Positions 8,201 to 17,124 of a DNA stretch of 60,807 nucleotides are shown one piece after another. Location of the stretch: assembly GCA_045125245.1 (NCBI GenBank), contig JBGVNF010000076.1, positions 1 to 60,807 of the forward strand. Reading direction: 5' to 3'. The stretch's first letter is position 1. Every line of letters starts with the position of its first letter. The notes beneath the pieces were generated by a model. The model worked only from the letters and a program-made list of their open reading frames with translations. It had not been told where the DNA came from and searched no databases. The stretch is from SVEL01 sp045125245 (GTDB lineage Bacteria > Bacillota > Clostridia > Lachnospirales > Lachnospiraceae). Position numbers and translations under genes: made by a program.

Positions 8201-8956
8201 ATGACTAACGAAGAACTTTATTTTCAAAAAAGAATAGTAGAATTGGCGGAGCGCTCGTATAAGTGCTCCCAATATTTTTTTACAGGTTTTCTATCATCGA
8301 CAGATATCTCACTGTTGCATGAAACAGCCAGAGAGCAGAAGCTTAACTTTATGCTATGGGGCGGATACGAAAATGCAGAGAGAAAGATGGCAAGATTCGG
8401 AGATAAAGAGCTCATAGGATATGAGTTGGATTTTCCTATATCTATTGTGTGTATAGAGCCTATTTTAAAGAAGTTTTCTGATGAATTTACCCATAGGGAC
8501 TTTTTAGGTTCAATTATGAATTTGGGAATAAAGCGTGAAACTATAGGTGATATATTAGTCATGGACAGGTTCGCGTATGTGTTTGTGGATGAAAAGATAG
8601 CAGATTACATAGTAGAAAATCTTAAAAAAGTTCGCCATACGCATATGAAGGTAACAAGGATAGAGGCGCTGCCGGTTGAATTTGAAGCAAAGCGAAATGT
8701 ATGTAAATTATTGGTATCCTCCCTTAGATTGGATGTGGTTATCGCGGGTAAATATAATATATCAAGAAATCAAGCTTTGGAGCTATTTCGAAGTAAAAAG
8801 GTTTTTCTAAATGAGAGGCTGTGTGAAAATAATAGCTATATTGTAAAGCAGGACGATATCATATCCGTGAGAGGTTATGGTAAGATGGTTTTTAAAGAGA
8901 TATCTGGTGAAACTAAAAAAGGACGAGTGTATATTCAAGTGGAGGAATATGTATAA
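8201..8956 (+). CDS. YlmH-like S4-domain RNA-binding protein
   Basis: A 251-aa protein whose C-terminal segment (about residues 175-240, LRLDVVIAGKYNISRNQALE then VFLNERL) is an S4 RNA-binding domain. The N-terminal YlmH region contains the conserved LWGGYENAERKMARFG stretch. YlmH proteins are linked to ribosome quality control and, when near ftsZ/divIVA, to division; here the neighbours are trxA and copA instead. The stop codon directly abuts the copA start, so the two are translationally coupled. That is an unusual setting for a YlmH homologue. Confidence 0.8.
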   Translation: MTNEELYFQKRIVELAERSYKCSQYFFTGFLSSTDISLLHETAREQKLNFMLWGGYENAERKMARFGDKELIGYELDFPISIVCIEPILKKFSDEFTHRDFLGSIMNLGIKRETIGDILVMDRFAYVFVDEKIADYIVENLKKVRHTHMKVTRIEALPVEFEAKRNVCKLLVSSLRLDVVIAGKYNISRNQALELFRSKKVFLNERLCENNSYIVKQDDIISVRGYGKMVFKEISGETKKGRVYIQVEEYV

Positions 8957-11281
8957 ATGAGAGAAGAAACATATTTGATAGAGGGAATGTCATGCGCGGC
9001 CTGTTCAGCGGCTGTTGAGCGAGTTACGAGAAAGCTTGAAGGTGTAGAGCGCAGTGATGTTAATTTGACTACAAATAGAATGATTATATATTATGACGAA
9101 GCAAAGGTTACTAGAGAACTTATTATGTCAAAGGTAAAAAAAGCTGGCTTTGGAATTAGTCTTTATGAGGAAGTAGAAACTGAAGAAACTAGCGAGCATG
9201 ATACAAATTATGTTAACCAAGAAAAGGAAGAAGAAAATCTAAAGGCACATAAGAAGAATCTAATAAGTGCAGCTGTATTTACAGTATTTCTTTTGTATAT
9301 ATCTATGGGACCTATGCTTATAAAGGGCTTGCCGATGCCAGCTATTATAGATATGGATAAATATCCTGGTAATTACGCATTGACACAGCTTTTATTAACT
9401 ATTCCTATATTGTGGTTTGGCAAGAAATTTTTTGTAAATGGTTTCAAATCCTTATTTCATTTAAATCCTAATATGGATTCACTTGTGGCTATAGGAAGTG
9501 CAGCGTCGTTTATATACAGCCTTGTTATGACATATATGATTCCGCTTAACAGTCATTATGTTCATAACTTGTATTTTGAATCTGCGGCAGTGGTTATTAC
9601 TCTTATTATGTTTGGAAAATATCTTGAAGGTTTAAGTAAGGTTAAAACTAAAGGTGCCATTAGAAAACTTATGGAGTTATCGCCAGACGAAGCAAATCTT
9701 TTAGATGGAACAAGGGTGCCTACTAAGAGTTTGAAGATAGATGATGTAGTATTGGTAAAGCCTGGGGAAAAAATACCCCTTGATGGCGTGGTTATAAAAG
9801 GTAATAGCGGTGTAGATGAAGCTATGATAACAGGTGAGAGTATTCCTGTAGAAAAGGGAGAAGGGGATAATGTAATAGGTGGAAGTATAAATGTTAATGG
9901 TGTTTTGTATGTAAAGATTACAAAAGTAGGTAAAGATACTACTCTTGCTAAGATAATTAAGTTCGTAGAGGATGCTCAGGGCAAGAAGGCACCAATATCT
10001 AAGCTTGCTGATAAGGTGGCAGGTGTATTTGTACCTGCTGTAATATGTATAGCTATTGTGGCTGCAGTTATATGGTTGATTTTAGGAAAGGATTTGGCAT
10101 TTGTACTTAAAATATTTACCTCGGTTTTGGTAATTGCATGTCCGTGCTCCCTAGGTCTTGCAACACCTACAGCTATTATGGTGGGGACAGGTCTTGGAGC
10201 TTCTAGCGGCATACTTATAAGAAATGGTGAAATACTTGAAATTGCTCATAAGGTAGATACTGTGGTTTTAGATAAAACAGGAACTATAACAGAAGGAAAG
10301 CCTTCAGTTCGTGAGATTTTTGCAGAAGATATAACAGAAGAGAAACTGATTAAAATTGCAGCTGCAGTGGAAAGTGTGTCAGAGCATCCACTAGGAAAGG
10401 CTGTTATAGATAAGGTGTTAGATATTAGTGAAACTGCATGCACTGAGAATGCTTGCGGCATAGTGAATTTTGGATATGAGGTGTCAGAGTTTTCGAATCA
10501 TTCTGGAATGGGTGTGGAGTCAGATATTAGAGCTAATGGGGAAGCGTTAGATAATGTAGCTACAATGAAGGTACTTGTAGGAAACAGAAAGCTTATGAGC
10601 AAATTTAATATAGCTATAAGCAAGCCTTTTGAAGAAAAGATGGCCATTTATGAGATGGAAGGTCAAACACCTCTACTTATAGCTATTGACGGATGCTTAA
10701 AAGGAATCATTAGTGTGGCCGATACAATTAAAGAAACAAGTAAGGAAGCTATAGCTATTATGAAAGAATCAGGACTTTATGTTGTAATGCTTACCGGCGA
10801 TAATAAAGGAGCTGCAGGTGCTATTGGAAAACAGGCAGGCGTCGATGAAATAGTAGCAGAGGTATTGCCAGAGGATAAGGCAGGAGTTATTGCTAAATTG
10901 CAGACAGAGGGACGTAAGGTTATGATGGTTGGTGATGGAGTCAATGATGCGCCAGCATTGACACAGGCTGATGTGGGTTGTGCCATAGGAAATGGTTCTG
11001 ATATTGCTATAGAGGCGGGAGACATAGTTCTTATGAAATCAGATTTGCTTGATGTGCCTGCGGCCATAAGACTTAGCCGTTTAACTATTATAAATATTAA
11101 AGAAAATCTATTCTGGGCGTTTTTATATAATTCTATTGGACTTCCAATTGCTGCTGGTGTATTATATAGTGTGAATGGATTGCTTCTAAATCCTATGCTT
11201 GGCGGACTTGCAATGTCTTTAAGTTCAGTCTGTGTGGTAAGTAATGCCCTTAGACTTAAGACTAAGAAGTTAAGGAAATAA
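8957..11281 (+). CDS. copA: Copper-exporting P1B-type ATPase
   Basis: A 774-aa Cu+ pump. One HMA domain occupies residues 1-70 with the ligand motif MSCAAC (Cys13, Cys16). The membrane CPC is at 395-397, the phosphorylation site DKTGTIT begins at Asp439, SEHPLG lies near 475 and GDGVNDAP near 660. The C-terminal helices (YNSIGLPIAAG and MSLSSVCVVSNALR) carry the N, Y, M and S residues typical of Cu+ pumps. It starts immediately after the upstream stop. The matching chaperone gene is 610 bases downstream, separated by greA. Confidence 0.95.
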   Translation: MREETYLIEGMSCAACSAAVERVTRKLEGVERSDVNLTTNRMIIYYDEAKVTRELIMSKVKKAGFGISLYEEVETEETSEHDTNYVNQEKEEENLKAHKKNLISAAVFTVFLLYISMGPMLIKGLPMPAIIDMDKYPGNYALTQLLLTIPILWFGKKFFVNGFKSLFHLNPNMDSLVAIGSAASFIYSLVMTYMIPLNSHYVHNLYFESAAVVITLIMFGKYLEGLSKVKTKGAIRKLMELSPDEANLLDGTRVPTKSLKIDDVVLVKPGEKIPLDGVVIKGNSGVDEAMITGESIPVEKGEGDNVIGGSINVNGVLYVKITKVGKDTTLAKIIKFVEDAQGKKAPISKLADKVAGVFVPAVICIAIVAAVIWLILGKDLAFVLKIFTSVLVIACPCSLGLATPTAIMVGTGLGASSGILIRNGEILEIAHKVDTVVLDKTGTITEGKPSVREIFAEDITEEKLIKIAAAVESVSEHPLGKAVIDKVLDISETACTENACGIVNFGYEVSEFSNHSGMGVESDIRANGEALDNVATMKVLVGNRKLMSKFNIAISKPFEEKMAIYEMEGQTPLLIAIDGCLKGIISVADTIKETSKEAIAIMKESGLYVVMLTGDNKGAAGAIGKQAGVDEIVAEVLPEDKAGVIAKLQTEGRKVMMVGDGVNDAPALTQADVGCAIGNGSDIAIEAGDIVLMKSDLLDVPAAIRLSRLTIINIKENLFWAFLYNSIGLPIAAGVLYSVNGLLLNPMLGGLAMSLSSVCVVSNALRLKTKKLRK

Positions 11282-11333
11282 TAGTTGTGCCATATAAGTG
11301 AGATTTTGATATCAAGAAAGATGAGGAAGATAT

Positions 11334-11834
11334 ATGGGAGATAATCTTACAGAAAATGATATAAAAAAGATTCAGGAAGAGATAAATTATCGAAAACTAG
11401 TTGTTCGTCCAGAGGCTATAGAGGCTGTTAAAGAGGCTAGAGCACAAGGTGATTTAAGCGAGAACTTTGAGTATTATGCTGCAAAGAGAGATAAGAATAA
11501 AAATGAGAGCCGTATAAGATATTTGGAGCGAATGATAAAGAATGCAAATATTGTTTCTGATGAATCTGAGGATGATGAGGTAGGTATAAATAAGGTGGTT
11601 GAGCTGTACTTCGAGGAGGACGACGAGACTGAGAAGTTCAAGATAACAACATCTGTTAGGGGAAATTCCTTAGGAGGTAATATAAGTATAGAATCGCCTA
11701 TTGGCAAGGCTGTGATGGGACATAAAGTAGGAGACAGAGTTGAGGTTCATGTAAATGAAAATGTTTCATATTATGTAGTTATCAAGTCAATTGAGATAGA
11801 TAGTGACGAGGATGACGCTATAAGAAGCTTTTAA
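11334..11834 (+). CDS. greA: Transcript cleavage factor GreA family
   Basis: A 166-aa factor that enters the RNA polymerase secondary channel and stimulates cleavage of backtracked RNA. The N-terminal coiled coil (about residues 1-75) carries the acidic tip GDLSENFEYYAAK, whose Asp and Glu are the catalytic pair. The C-terminal FKBP-like domain contains SPIGKAVMGHKVGD. A GAGGAAGA ribosome site precedes the ATG. Bacteria often have more than one Gre-type paralogue, so this may be a secondary copy. Its location between copA and the copper chaperone is odd. Confidence 0.88.
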   Translation: MGDNLTENDIKKIQEEINYRKLVVRPEAIEAVKEARAQGDLSENFEYYAAKRDKNKNESRIRYLERMIKNANIVSDESEDDEVGINKVVELYFEEDDETEKFKITTSVRGNSLGGNISIESPIGKAVMGHKVGDRVEVHVNENVSYYVVIKSIEIDSDEDDAIRSF

Positions 11835-11891
11835 GAATATAATTAGTAAGTGGGAATTAAACAATTTACAATTTTGAAAAGGAGAAAAAAT

Positions 11892-12086
11892 ATGGCAGTA
11901 TTAAAGGTTGAAGGGATGCATTGTGGAAAGTGTGTTGAGAGAATAACTAACGCATTGAAAGAGGTTGATTTGGATTTTAGTGTTTCTCTTGAGGATAAGA
12001 CAGTTACAATCAACGGTTGTGAACATTGTGTAAAGACAGCTATATCAGAGCTTGATGATTTAGGCTTTGATGCTGTGGTAGAGTAA
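11892..12086 (+). CDS. CopZ-like copper chaperone with extra Cys pair
   Basis: A 64-aa HMA-fold protein that would carry Cu+ to CopA. The canonical motif GMHCGKC gives Cys ligands near residues 11 and 14. A second pair, GCEHC, sits near residues 44-47, where most CopZ proteins have no cysteine. An AAAGGAG site fits the ATG at 11892 rather than the in-frame ATG at 11850. Function as a chaperone follows from the HMA fold and nearby copA. The extra pair could mean higher metal load, dimer clustering or disulfide chemistry. Confidence 0.82.
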   Translation: MAVLKVEGMHCGKCVERITNALKEVDLDFSVSLEDKTVTINGCEHCVKTAISELDDLGFDAVVE

Positions 12087-12119
12087 TGGCTTTAAAGGCA
12101 ACAAAAGAAGTGAATTTAC

Positions 12120-12148
12120 TTGAAATTATGACGATAAAATGATATAAA
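12120..12148 (+). promoter_or_regulatory. SigmaA promoter of the amino-acid ABC operon
   Basis: TTGAAA (12120-12125), a 17-base spacer and TATAAA (12143-12148) lie about 75 bases before the binding-protein start. No operator-like repeat was recognised around it. Confidence 0.65.
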
Positions 12149-12224
12149 TAATATCTACATAAGTATAAGTAAATTTAATAAAAAGATTTATACAAGATTT
12201 ATGTAAGAGAAAGGAATGTTTAAG

Positions 12225-13079
12225 ATGAGAATTAAGAAATTAATAGCACTTGGTCTTGCGACAGCTATGGCAGTTTCAGCGTTTGTAGGCTGTGGTAAGG
12301 ATAAAGCAGAGAAGAAGGTAAAGGTTATCGAAATCGATCTTACAAGTGAGGAATATGCATTTGGTGTTGATAAGAATCAGCCAGAGCTTTTAGAGGATGT
12401 TAATACATTTATCGCAAAGATTAAGGAAGATGGTACATTTGATGAAATCTGTAACAGATATTTCGGTGATGGTGAGCCAGTTCCTGTTACATCAGCAAAG
12501 CTTGATTCAAGTAAGGATCAGTTAGTAGTTGCTACAAATGCTTCATTTGAGCCATTTGAGTGGACAAAGGGTGAGAGCTACCTTGGTATTGATATGGAAA
12601 TCGCTAAGGCACTTGCAGATGCACTTGGTAAGGAGCTTGTTATCCAGAATATGGACTTCGATGCAGTTTGTCTTGCTGTAGGTCAGCAGAAGTGTGATAT
12701 AGCTATGGCAGGTCTTACAGTAAAGGAAGACCGTAAGGAGTATGTAACATTTTCAGATTCATATTACTCAGCATCACAGAAGATTATTGTTCCAGCTGAT
12801 GATGATACATTTGATAAGTGTGAGTCAGCAGAAGATGTTGAGAAGATTCTTAATACATTAGGTAGTGATGTTAAGGTTGGTGTTCAGAATGGAACAACGG
12901 GTCAGTTCTACTGTGAAGGTGATGAAGAGTGGGGCTTCGAAGGCTTTGAATTCAAGACTGTTGCATACAAGAATGGTTCATTGGCAGTACAGGATTTAAT
13001 TAACAATAATATTAAGTATGTAATCATTGACTCAGCTCCTGCAAAGTGTATTACAGAAGCAATCAATGATATGCAGTAA
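12225..13079 (+). CDS. Polar amino-acid ABC transporter binding lipoprotein, apparently circularly permuted
   Basis: A 284-aa lipoprotein (lipobox VGC after a hydrophobic signal) of the family-3 solute-binding type. Unusually, the segment right after the signal, about residues 33-85 (SEEYAFGVDKNQPELL, then IKEDGTFDEICNRYFGDG), is the pattern normally found at the C-terminal end of these proteins. The normal N-terminal start (LVVATNASFEPFEW) follows it. The protein ends at the point where the final element should begin. This is best explained as a circular permutation that keeps both lobes. It is first in an operon with permease and ATPase. I start at 12225 because GAGAAAGGA is too close to the ATG at 12216. 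The ligand is unknown. Confidence 0.85.
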   Translation: MRIKKLIALGLATAMAVSAFVGCGKDKAEKKVKVIEIDLTSEEYAFGVDKNQPELLEDVNTFIAKIKEDGTFDEICNRYFGDGEPVPVTSAKLDSSKDQLVVATNASFEPFEWTKGESYLGIDMEIAKALADALGKELVIQNMDFDAVCLAVGQQKCDIAMAGLTVKEDRKEYVTFSDSYYSASQKIIVPADDDTFDKCESAEDVEKILNTLGSDVKVGVQNGTTGQFYCEGDEEWGFEGFEFKTVAYKNGSLAVQDLINNNIKYVIIDSAPAKCITEAINDMQ

Positions 13080-13099
13080 CAGGTTAGAGAGGATATTTC

Positions 13100-13810
13100 A
13101 TGGGAGACTTTTCGAAGAAAATAGACAAATTTATAGAGATATTCATTGACTATAAGGGATATGTAAAGGTTTTAGAAGGACTTCAGAATACGCTTCTTAT
13201 AGCAGTGCTTGGTCTTATAATTGGTATAATCATAGGAACTCTTATAGCAGTTGTCAGAGTTATACCTAAGTATAAGCTTATGCCTAGGATACTCAATGGA
13301 ATATGCTCATTTTATGTAGCATTGTTTAGAGGAACACCGATAGTTGTACAGTTACTTGTATTTTACTATGTATTGTTGCCACTTATGGGCATAAAGATTA
13401 CCGGTGTGGATGTATCTATACTTGTATTTGGTTTAAATAGTGCCGCATACATATCAGAGATTATGCGAAGCGGTATTATGTCTGTTGATAATGGACAGAT
13501 GGAGGCTGGAAGAGCTGTAGGACTTAGCTTTAGTACATCTATGTTAAAGATTGTGATTCCACAGGCAGTTAAAAATATTCTTCCAACTCTTGGTAATGAG
13601 TTTATTGCTCTTATAAAAGAAACTTCAGTAGTAAGCTTTGTTGGAGCTACTGACCTTTACATAGCGTTTAACTATATCGGCAGCAATAATTACGAGTTTA
13701 TGGTTCCATATCTTGTGATGGCTATGATATATATGGTACTGATACTTATTATCAGTCTAGGTATTAAAATTATGGAAAGGAGCCTGAGAAAAAGTGATAG
13801 ACGTAATTAA
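13100..13810 (+). CDS. Polar amino-acid ABC transporter permease
   Basis: A 236-aa inner-membrane subunit of the His/Glu/Gln/Arg/opine family with about five helices. The cytoplasmic EAA loop that docks the ATPase is visible as EAGRAVGLSFSTSMLKIVIP near residues 134-153. RGTPIVVQLLVFYY near 76 is the other family hallmark. It lies 20 bases after the binding protein and overlaps the ATPase gene by 17 bases, so all three subunits are cotranslated. Confidence 0.92.
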   Translation: MGDFSKKIDKFIEIFIDYKGYVKVLEGLQNTLLIAVLGLIIGIIIGTLIAVVRVIPKYKLMPRILNGICSFYVALFRGTPIVVQLLVFYYVLLPLMGIKITGVDVSILVFGLNSAAYISEIMRSGIMSVDNGQMEAGRAVGLSFSTSMLKIVIPQAVKNILPTLGNEFIALIKETSVVSFVGATDLYIAFNYIGSNNYEFMVPYLVMAMIYMVLILIISLGIKIMERSLRKSDRRN

Positions 13811-14624
13811 TCTTGAAAAACACTTCGGTGATAATAAAGTTTTAAATGGCATAAATGTTACTATTGATAAAGGCGATATAATGGTTGTTATCGGTCCTTC
13901 AGGCTCAGGAAAAAGTACTTTTCTTAGATGCTTAAACTGTATGGAAGACCCAACAGGTGGACAGATTATTTTCCACGGTGTAGATATTGCCGATATGAAG
14001 GTTGATATCAATGTTCATAGAAGAAATATGGGTATGGTTTTCCAGCACTTTAATTTATTCAACAATAAGACAGTTATTGAGAATATTATGCTTGCCCCAG
14101 TTCACCTTCAGTGCAAAGATTTGAAGAAGGCAAAGAGACATAATAGAATCATAAAGATAACAAATCTGTTTAGAGGTAAGGATAAAAAGAAGGCACCAGT
14201 TGAAATTACAACTACAAAGGCCGAGATAGTGAAGAATGCTAAGCTTAAGGCAGAGGAGCTTTTAGAGCGAATTGGCCTTCTTGATAAGGCTAATGTATAT
14301 CCATCTACATTGTCAGGTGGACAGAAGCAGAGAGTTGCAATCGTTCGTTCTCTTGCTATGAATCCAGAGGTTATCCTTTTTGATGAGCCTACTAGTGCTC
14401 TTGATCCAGAGATGGTAGGAGAGGTTCTTGATTTGATGAAGGCTCTTGCTAATGAAGGCATGACAATGATAATTGTTACACACGAGATGGGATTTGCCAG
14501 AGAAGTAGCTAATAAGGTTCTCTTTATTGATGATGGACAGATTCTTGAGTGTGCGCCACCGGCAGAGTTCTTTGGAAATCCGAAGAATTCTAGACTTAAG
14601 GAATTCTTATCTAAGGTTTTATAG
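13794..14624 (+). CDS. Polar amino-acid ABC transporter ATPase with central insertion
   Basis: A 276-aa GlnQ/HisP-type ATPase starting with GTG at 13794, served by AAAGGAG 11 bases upstream. Walker A is GPSGSGKST (residues 34-42), the signature is LSGGQKQR (173-180) and Walker B is ILFDEP. Between the Q-loop region and the signature it carries about 35-40 additional, Lys-rich residues (about 110-150, including FRGKDKKKAP) that standard 240-aa homologues lack. The insertion falls in the helical subdomain that contacts the permease. A strong terminator follows the gene. Confidence 0.92.
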   Translation: MIDVINLEKHFGDNKVLNGINVTIDKGDIMVVIGPSGSGKSTFLRCLNCMEDPTGGQIIFHGVDIADMKVDINVHRRNMGMVFQHFNLFNNKTVIENIMLAPVHLQCKDLKKAKRHNRIIKITNLFRGKDKKKAPVEITTTKAEIVKNAKLKAEELLERIGLLDKANVYPSTLSGGQKQRVAIVRSLAMNPEVILFDEPTSALDPEMVGEVLDLMKALANEGMTMIIVTHEMGFAREVANKVLFIDDGQILECAPPAEFFGNPKNSRLKEFLSKVL

Positions 14625-14646
14625 TCTTTTTTAGATGATGTATGTA

Positions 14647-14696
14647 AACACACTAAGATGTATTGAAGTAAAAATACATTTTAGTGTGTTTTTTTC
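14647..14696 (+). terminator. Rho-independent terminator
   Basis: An 18-bp stem with one G-T wobble (it begins AACACACTAAGATG and closes with TTAGTGTGTT) is followed by seven T. It ends the first amino-acid transporter operon. Confidence 0.93.
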
Positions 14697-14707
14697 TTGT
14701 AAAAACA

Positions 14708-14761
14708 TAGACAAAATTGCTTTAGTAAGGTAAAATGATAACGGTTTATTTAACAACCGTT
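14708..14761 (+). promoter_or_regulatory. Promoter with downstream inverted repeat
   Basis: TAGACA (14708-14713), a 17-base spacer and TAAAAT (14731-14736) form a good sigmaA promoter. Just downstream lies the inverted repeat AACGGTT (14740-14746), 8 bases, AACCGTT (14755-14761), positioned over the transcription start. It is a plausible operator for an unidentified repressor of the second amino-acid transporter. Confidence 0.65.
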
Positions 14762-14789
14762 GTAAAAGATTACTAAGGAGAGAAGATAA

Positions 14790-16313
14790 ATGAGAAGAAT
14801 AAGTAAAGTACTTGTTTTATTATTGGCAATGTCTTTAATTATGGGATGTTTGGTTTCCTGTAAAAAAGAGGATGCGAATGTATTTACAGTAGGATTTGAT
14901 GCAGAATTTCCGCCATATGGCTATCAGGATGACAATGGTGAGTATGTGGGCTTTGATTTAAGCCTTGCAGAGGAAGTTTGTAAAAGAAATGGTTGGACTT
15001 TAAAGAAACAGCCAATTGACTGGAATTCTAAAGATATGGAATTGAAGTCTGGAACTATTGATTGTATTTGGAATGGTTTCACAATCAATGGCAGAGAAGA
15101 GTTGTATACATGGTCGAAGGCATATGTTGATAATTCTCAGGTTGTGATAGTAAAGTCTAAATCTGGAATAGATAGTCTTGAAGATTTAAAGGGTAAGGTT
15201 GTAATCGTTCAAACTGATTCCTCAGCGCTAGCTGCTTTTACAGGTGATGGTGCTACAGAGGAAAATAAGGCATTATGCAAAGAATTTAAAGAGCTTCAGC
15301 AGGTTGCTGATTATAATAGTGCATTTATGAGCCTTGAAGCTGGTATAGCAGATGCTATCTGTATGGATATGGGAGTTGCTAATTATCAGTTAGAACAGCG
15401 TGGCAATGGCTTTAAAATGCTTAAGGAACAGGTTGCTACAGAACAGTATGGTATAGGCTTTAAATTAGGAAATACAGAGCTTAGAAACCAGGTTCAAGAA
15501 ACCTTAGATAAGATGTTAGCAGATGGCACATTTGCAAAAATTGCAGAGGAATGGGGCTTATCTGATAGTGTATGTCTGGGTAAGGAAGGTACAGATTCAG
15601 CATATTTAAATGATGCTACATCAAATCAGAGTACAACAAAGAAAGATGAGGAACCATTTATCGATAAGTTTTTAGATGTTGTAAATAAGCTTAGCGAGGG
15701 TATGGTATCCAGCTTATTAATATTTGTGCTTACTCTTGTATTTTCTCTTCCATTAGGTTTAATTATTTGCGCGATTAGAATGTCAAAGTTTAAGATTGTT
15801 CAGTGGATTGCGAAGATATATATTTCGATAATGCGTGGAACACCACTTATGCTACAGTTACTTATGGTATTCTTTGGACCGTATTATGTGTTTGGTATAA
15901 ATCTTTCATCAGAATATAGATTTTATGCTGTAATTATAGCATTCTCTTTGAATTATGCTGCATATTTTGCAGAAATATACCGTTCAGGTATCGAAGGTAT
16001 ACCAGTTGGTCAGTACGAAGCGGCAGATGTTCTTGGTTATTCTAGAATGCAGAGATATTGGAAGATTTTATTCCCACAGATGGTTAAGAGAGTTATTCCA
16101 CCTGTGACTAATGAAGTGATAACACTAGTTAAGGATACATCGTTAGCTTTTGCTATTGCTTACACAGAAATGTTTACATTAGCTACTCAAGTGGCTTCAG
16201 CAAAGGCTAGTATAATGCCATTGTTTATAGCAGGTGTATTCTACTATGTATTTAACTTTGTAGTAGCACTTGTTATGGAATGTGTAGAAAAGAAATTTCA
16301 GTATTATAGATAG
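14790..16313 (+). CDS. Amino-acid ABC transporter: binding protein fused to permease
   Basis: A 507-aa fusion. The N-terminus looks like a signal or signal anchor with a lipobox-like LVSC. Residues about 30-265 are a family-3 binding domain in normal order (VGFDAEFPPYGYQD near 34, ending DGTFAKIAEEWG). After a polar linker, residues about 285-507 are a His/Glu/Gln permease with RGTPLMLQLLMVFFG and the EAA loop EAADVLGYSRMQRYWKILFP. Such fusions are known from GlnP of lactic acid bacteria and tether the receptor to the pore. Here the cysteine could instead lipidate the domain. It pairs with the ATPase 10 bases downstream. Confidence 0.9.
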   Translation: MRRISKVLVLLLAMSLIMGCLVSCKKEDANVFTVGFDAEFPPYGYQDDNGEYVGFDLSLAEEVCKRNGWTLKKQPIDWNSKDMELKSGTIDCIWNGFTINGREELYTWSKAYVDNSQVVIVKSKSGIDSLEDLKGKVVIVQTDSSALAAFTGDGATEENKALCKEFKELQQVADYNSAFMSLEAGIADAICMDMGVANYQLEQRGNGFKMLKEQVATEQYGIGFKLGNTELRNQVQETLDKMLADGTFAKIAEEWGLSDSVCLGKEGTDSAYLNDATSNQSTTKKDEEPFIDKFLDVVNKLSEGMVSSLLIFVLTLVFSLPLGLIICAIRMSKFKIVQWIAKIYISIMRGTPLMLQLLMVFFGPYYVFGINLSSEYRFYAVIIAFSLNYAAYFAEIYRSGIEGIPVGQYEAADVLGYSRMQRYWKILFPQMVKRVIPPVTNEVITLVKDTSLAFAIAYTEMFTLATQVASAKASIMPLFIAGVFYYVFNFVVALVMECVEKKFQYYR

Positions 16314-16322
16314 GAGAAGGGT

Positions 16323-17081
16323 ATGAAGTTATTAGAAATTAGCAATGCAAAAAAGAGCTTCGATGACTTACAGGTTATTTCAAATATTTCTATGAAGGTC
16401 AATGAAGGTGAAGTAGTGGCTATTTTAGGCCCTTCTGGTTCAGGTAAGTCTACATTACTTAGATGTATGACAATGCTTGAAAAGCTTGATGGAGGAACAC
16501 TTGAATATGCATCAGGTGTAGTATGTGAAGATATTGATGGTAAGGCGGTATATTCGTCAAAGGATAAGCTCCATGAGATAAAGACAAGCTTTGGTCTTGT
16601 GTTCCAGAACTTTAATTTATTTCCACATTATACAGTGCTTAAAAACATAATTGATGCGCCTGTAAGCGTTCAAAAGAGAAATAAGGAAGAAGTTATAAAG
16701 GAAGCTAGAGAACTTCTTAAAAAGGTAGGTCTTGAGGATAAGGAAAATGCATATCCTTGCCAGTTATCAGGTGGACAGCAGCAGAGAGTTGCTATCGCTA
16801 GAGCTTTGGCTATGAATCCACAAATTTTATTCTTTGATGAGCCTACAAGTGCTCTTGACCCTGAGATTACAGCAGAGATTTTAAAGGTACTTCGCCGTCT
16901 CGCAGAGGAGAAAATGACAATGGTAATCGTTACTCATGAGATTAATTTTGCAAGAATGGTTGCTGATAGAGTTATCTTTATGGATGATGGTGTAATCGTA
17001 GAGGAAGGAAAGCCAGAGGATGTAATCGATAATCCTAAGAATGAGAGAACAAGAAATTTCTTGCAAAAGCTGGATAAATAA
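16323..17081 (+). CDS. Amino-acid ABC transporter ATPase
   Basis: A 252-aa GlnQ-type ATPase. Walker A is GPSGSGKST (about 37-45), the signature is LSGGQQQRVAIARAL and Walker B is ILFFDEPTSALDP. It is of ordinary length and lacks the insertion seen in the paralogue ending at 14624. The ribosome site TAGGAGAAGGG precedes the ATG. It forms a two-gene transporter with the upstream fusion protein. Confidence 0.93.
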   Translation: MKLLEISNAKKSFDDLQVISNISMKVNEGEVVAILGPSGSGKSTLLRCMTMLEKLDGGTLEYASGVVCEDIDGKAVYSSKDKLHEIKTSFGLVFQNFNLFPHYTVLKNIIDAPVSVQKRNKEEVIKEARELLKKVGLEDKENAYPCQLSGGQQQRVAIARALAMNPQILFFDEPTSALDPEITAEILKVLRRLAEEKMTMVIVTHEINFARMVADRVIFMDDGVIVEEGKPEDVIDNPKNERTRNFLQKLDK

Positions 17082-17124
17082 GGATTATGTAAACAAAATA
17101 TAATATATAGTTAGATAAAAGTGG

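Noticed and set aside
14108..14653. A 181-codon minus-strand frame opposite the amino-acid ABC ATPase
   Set aside because: It is fully antisense to a conserved ATPase, resembles no family and lacks a ribosome site.
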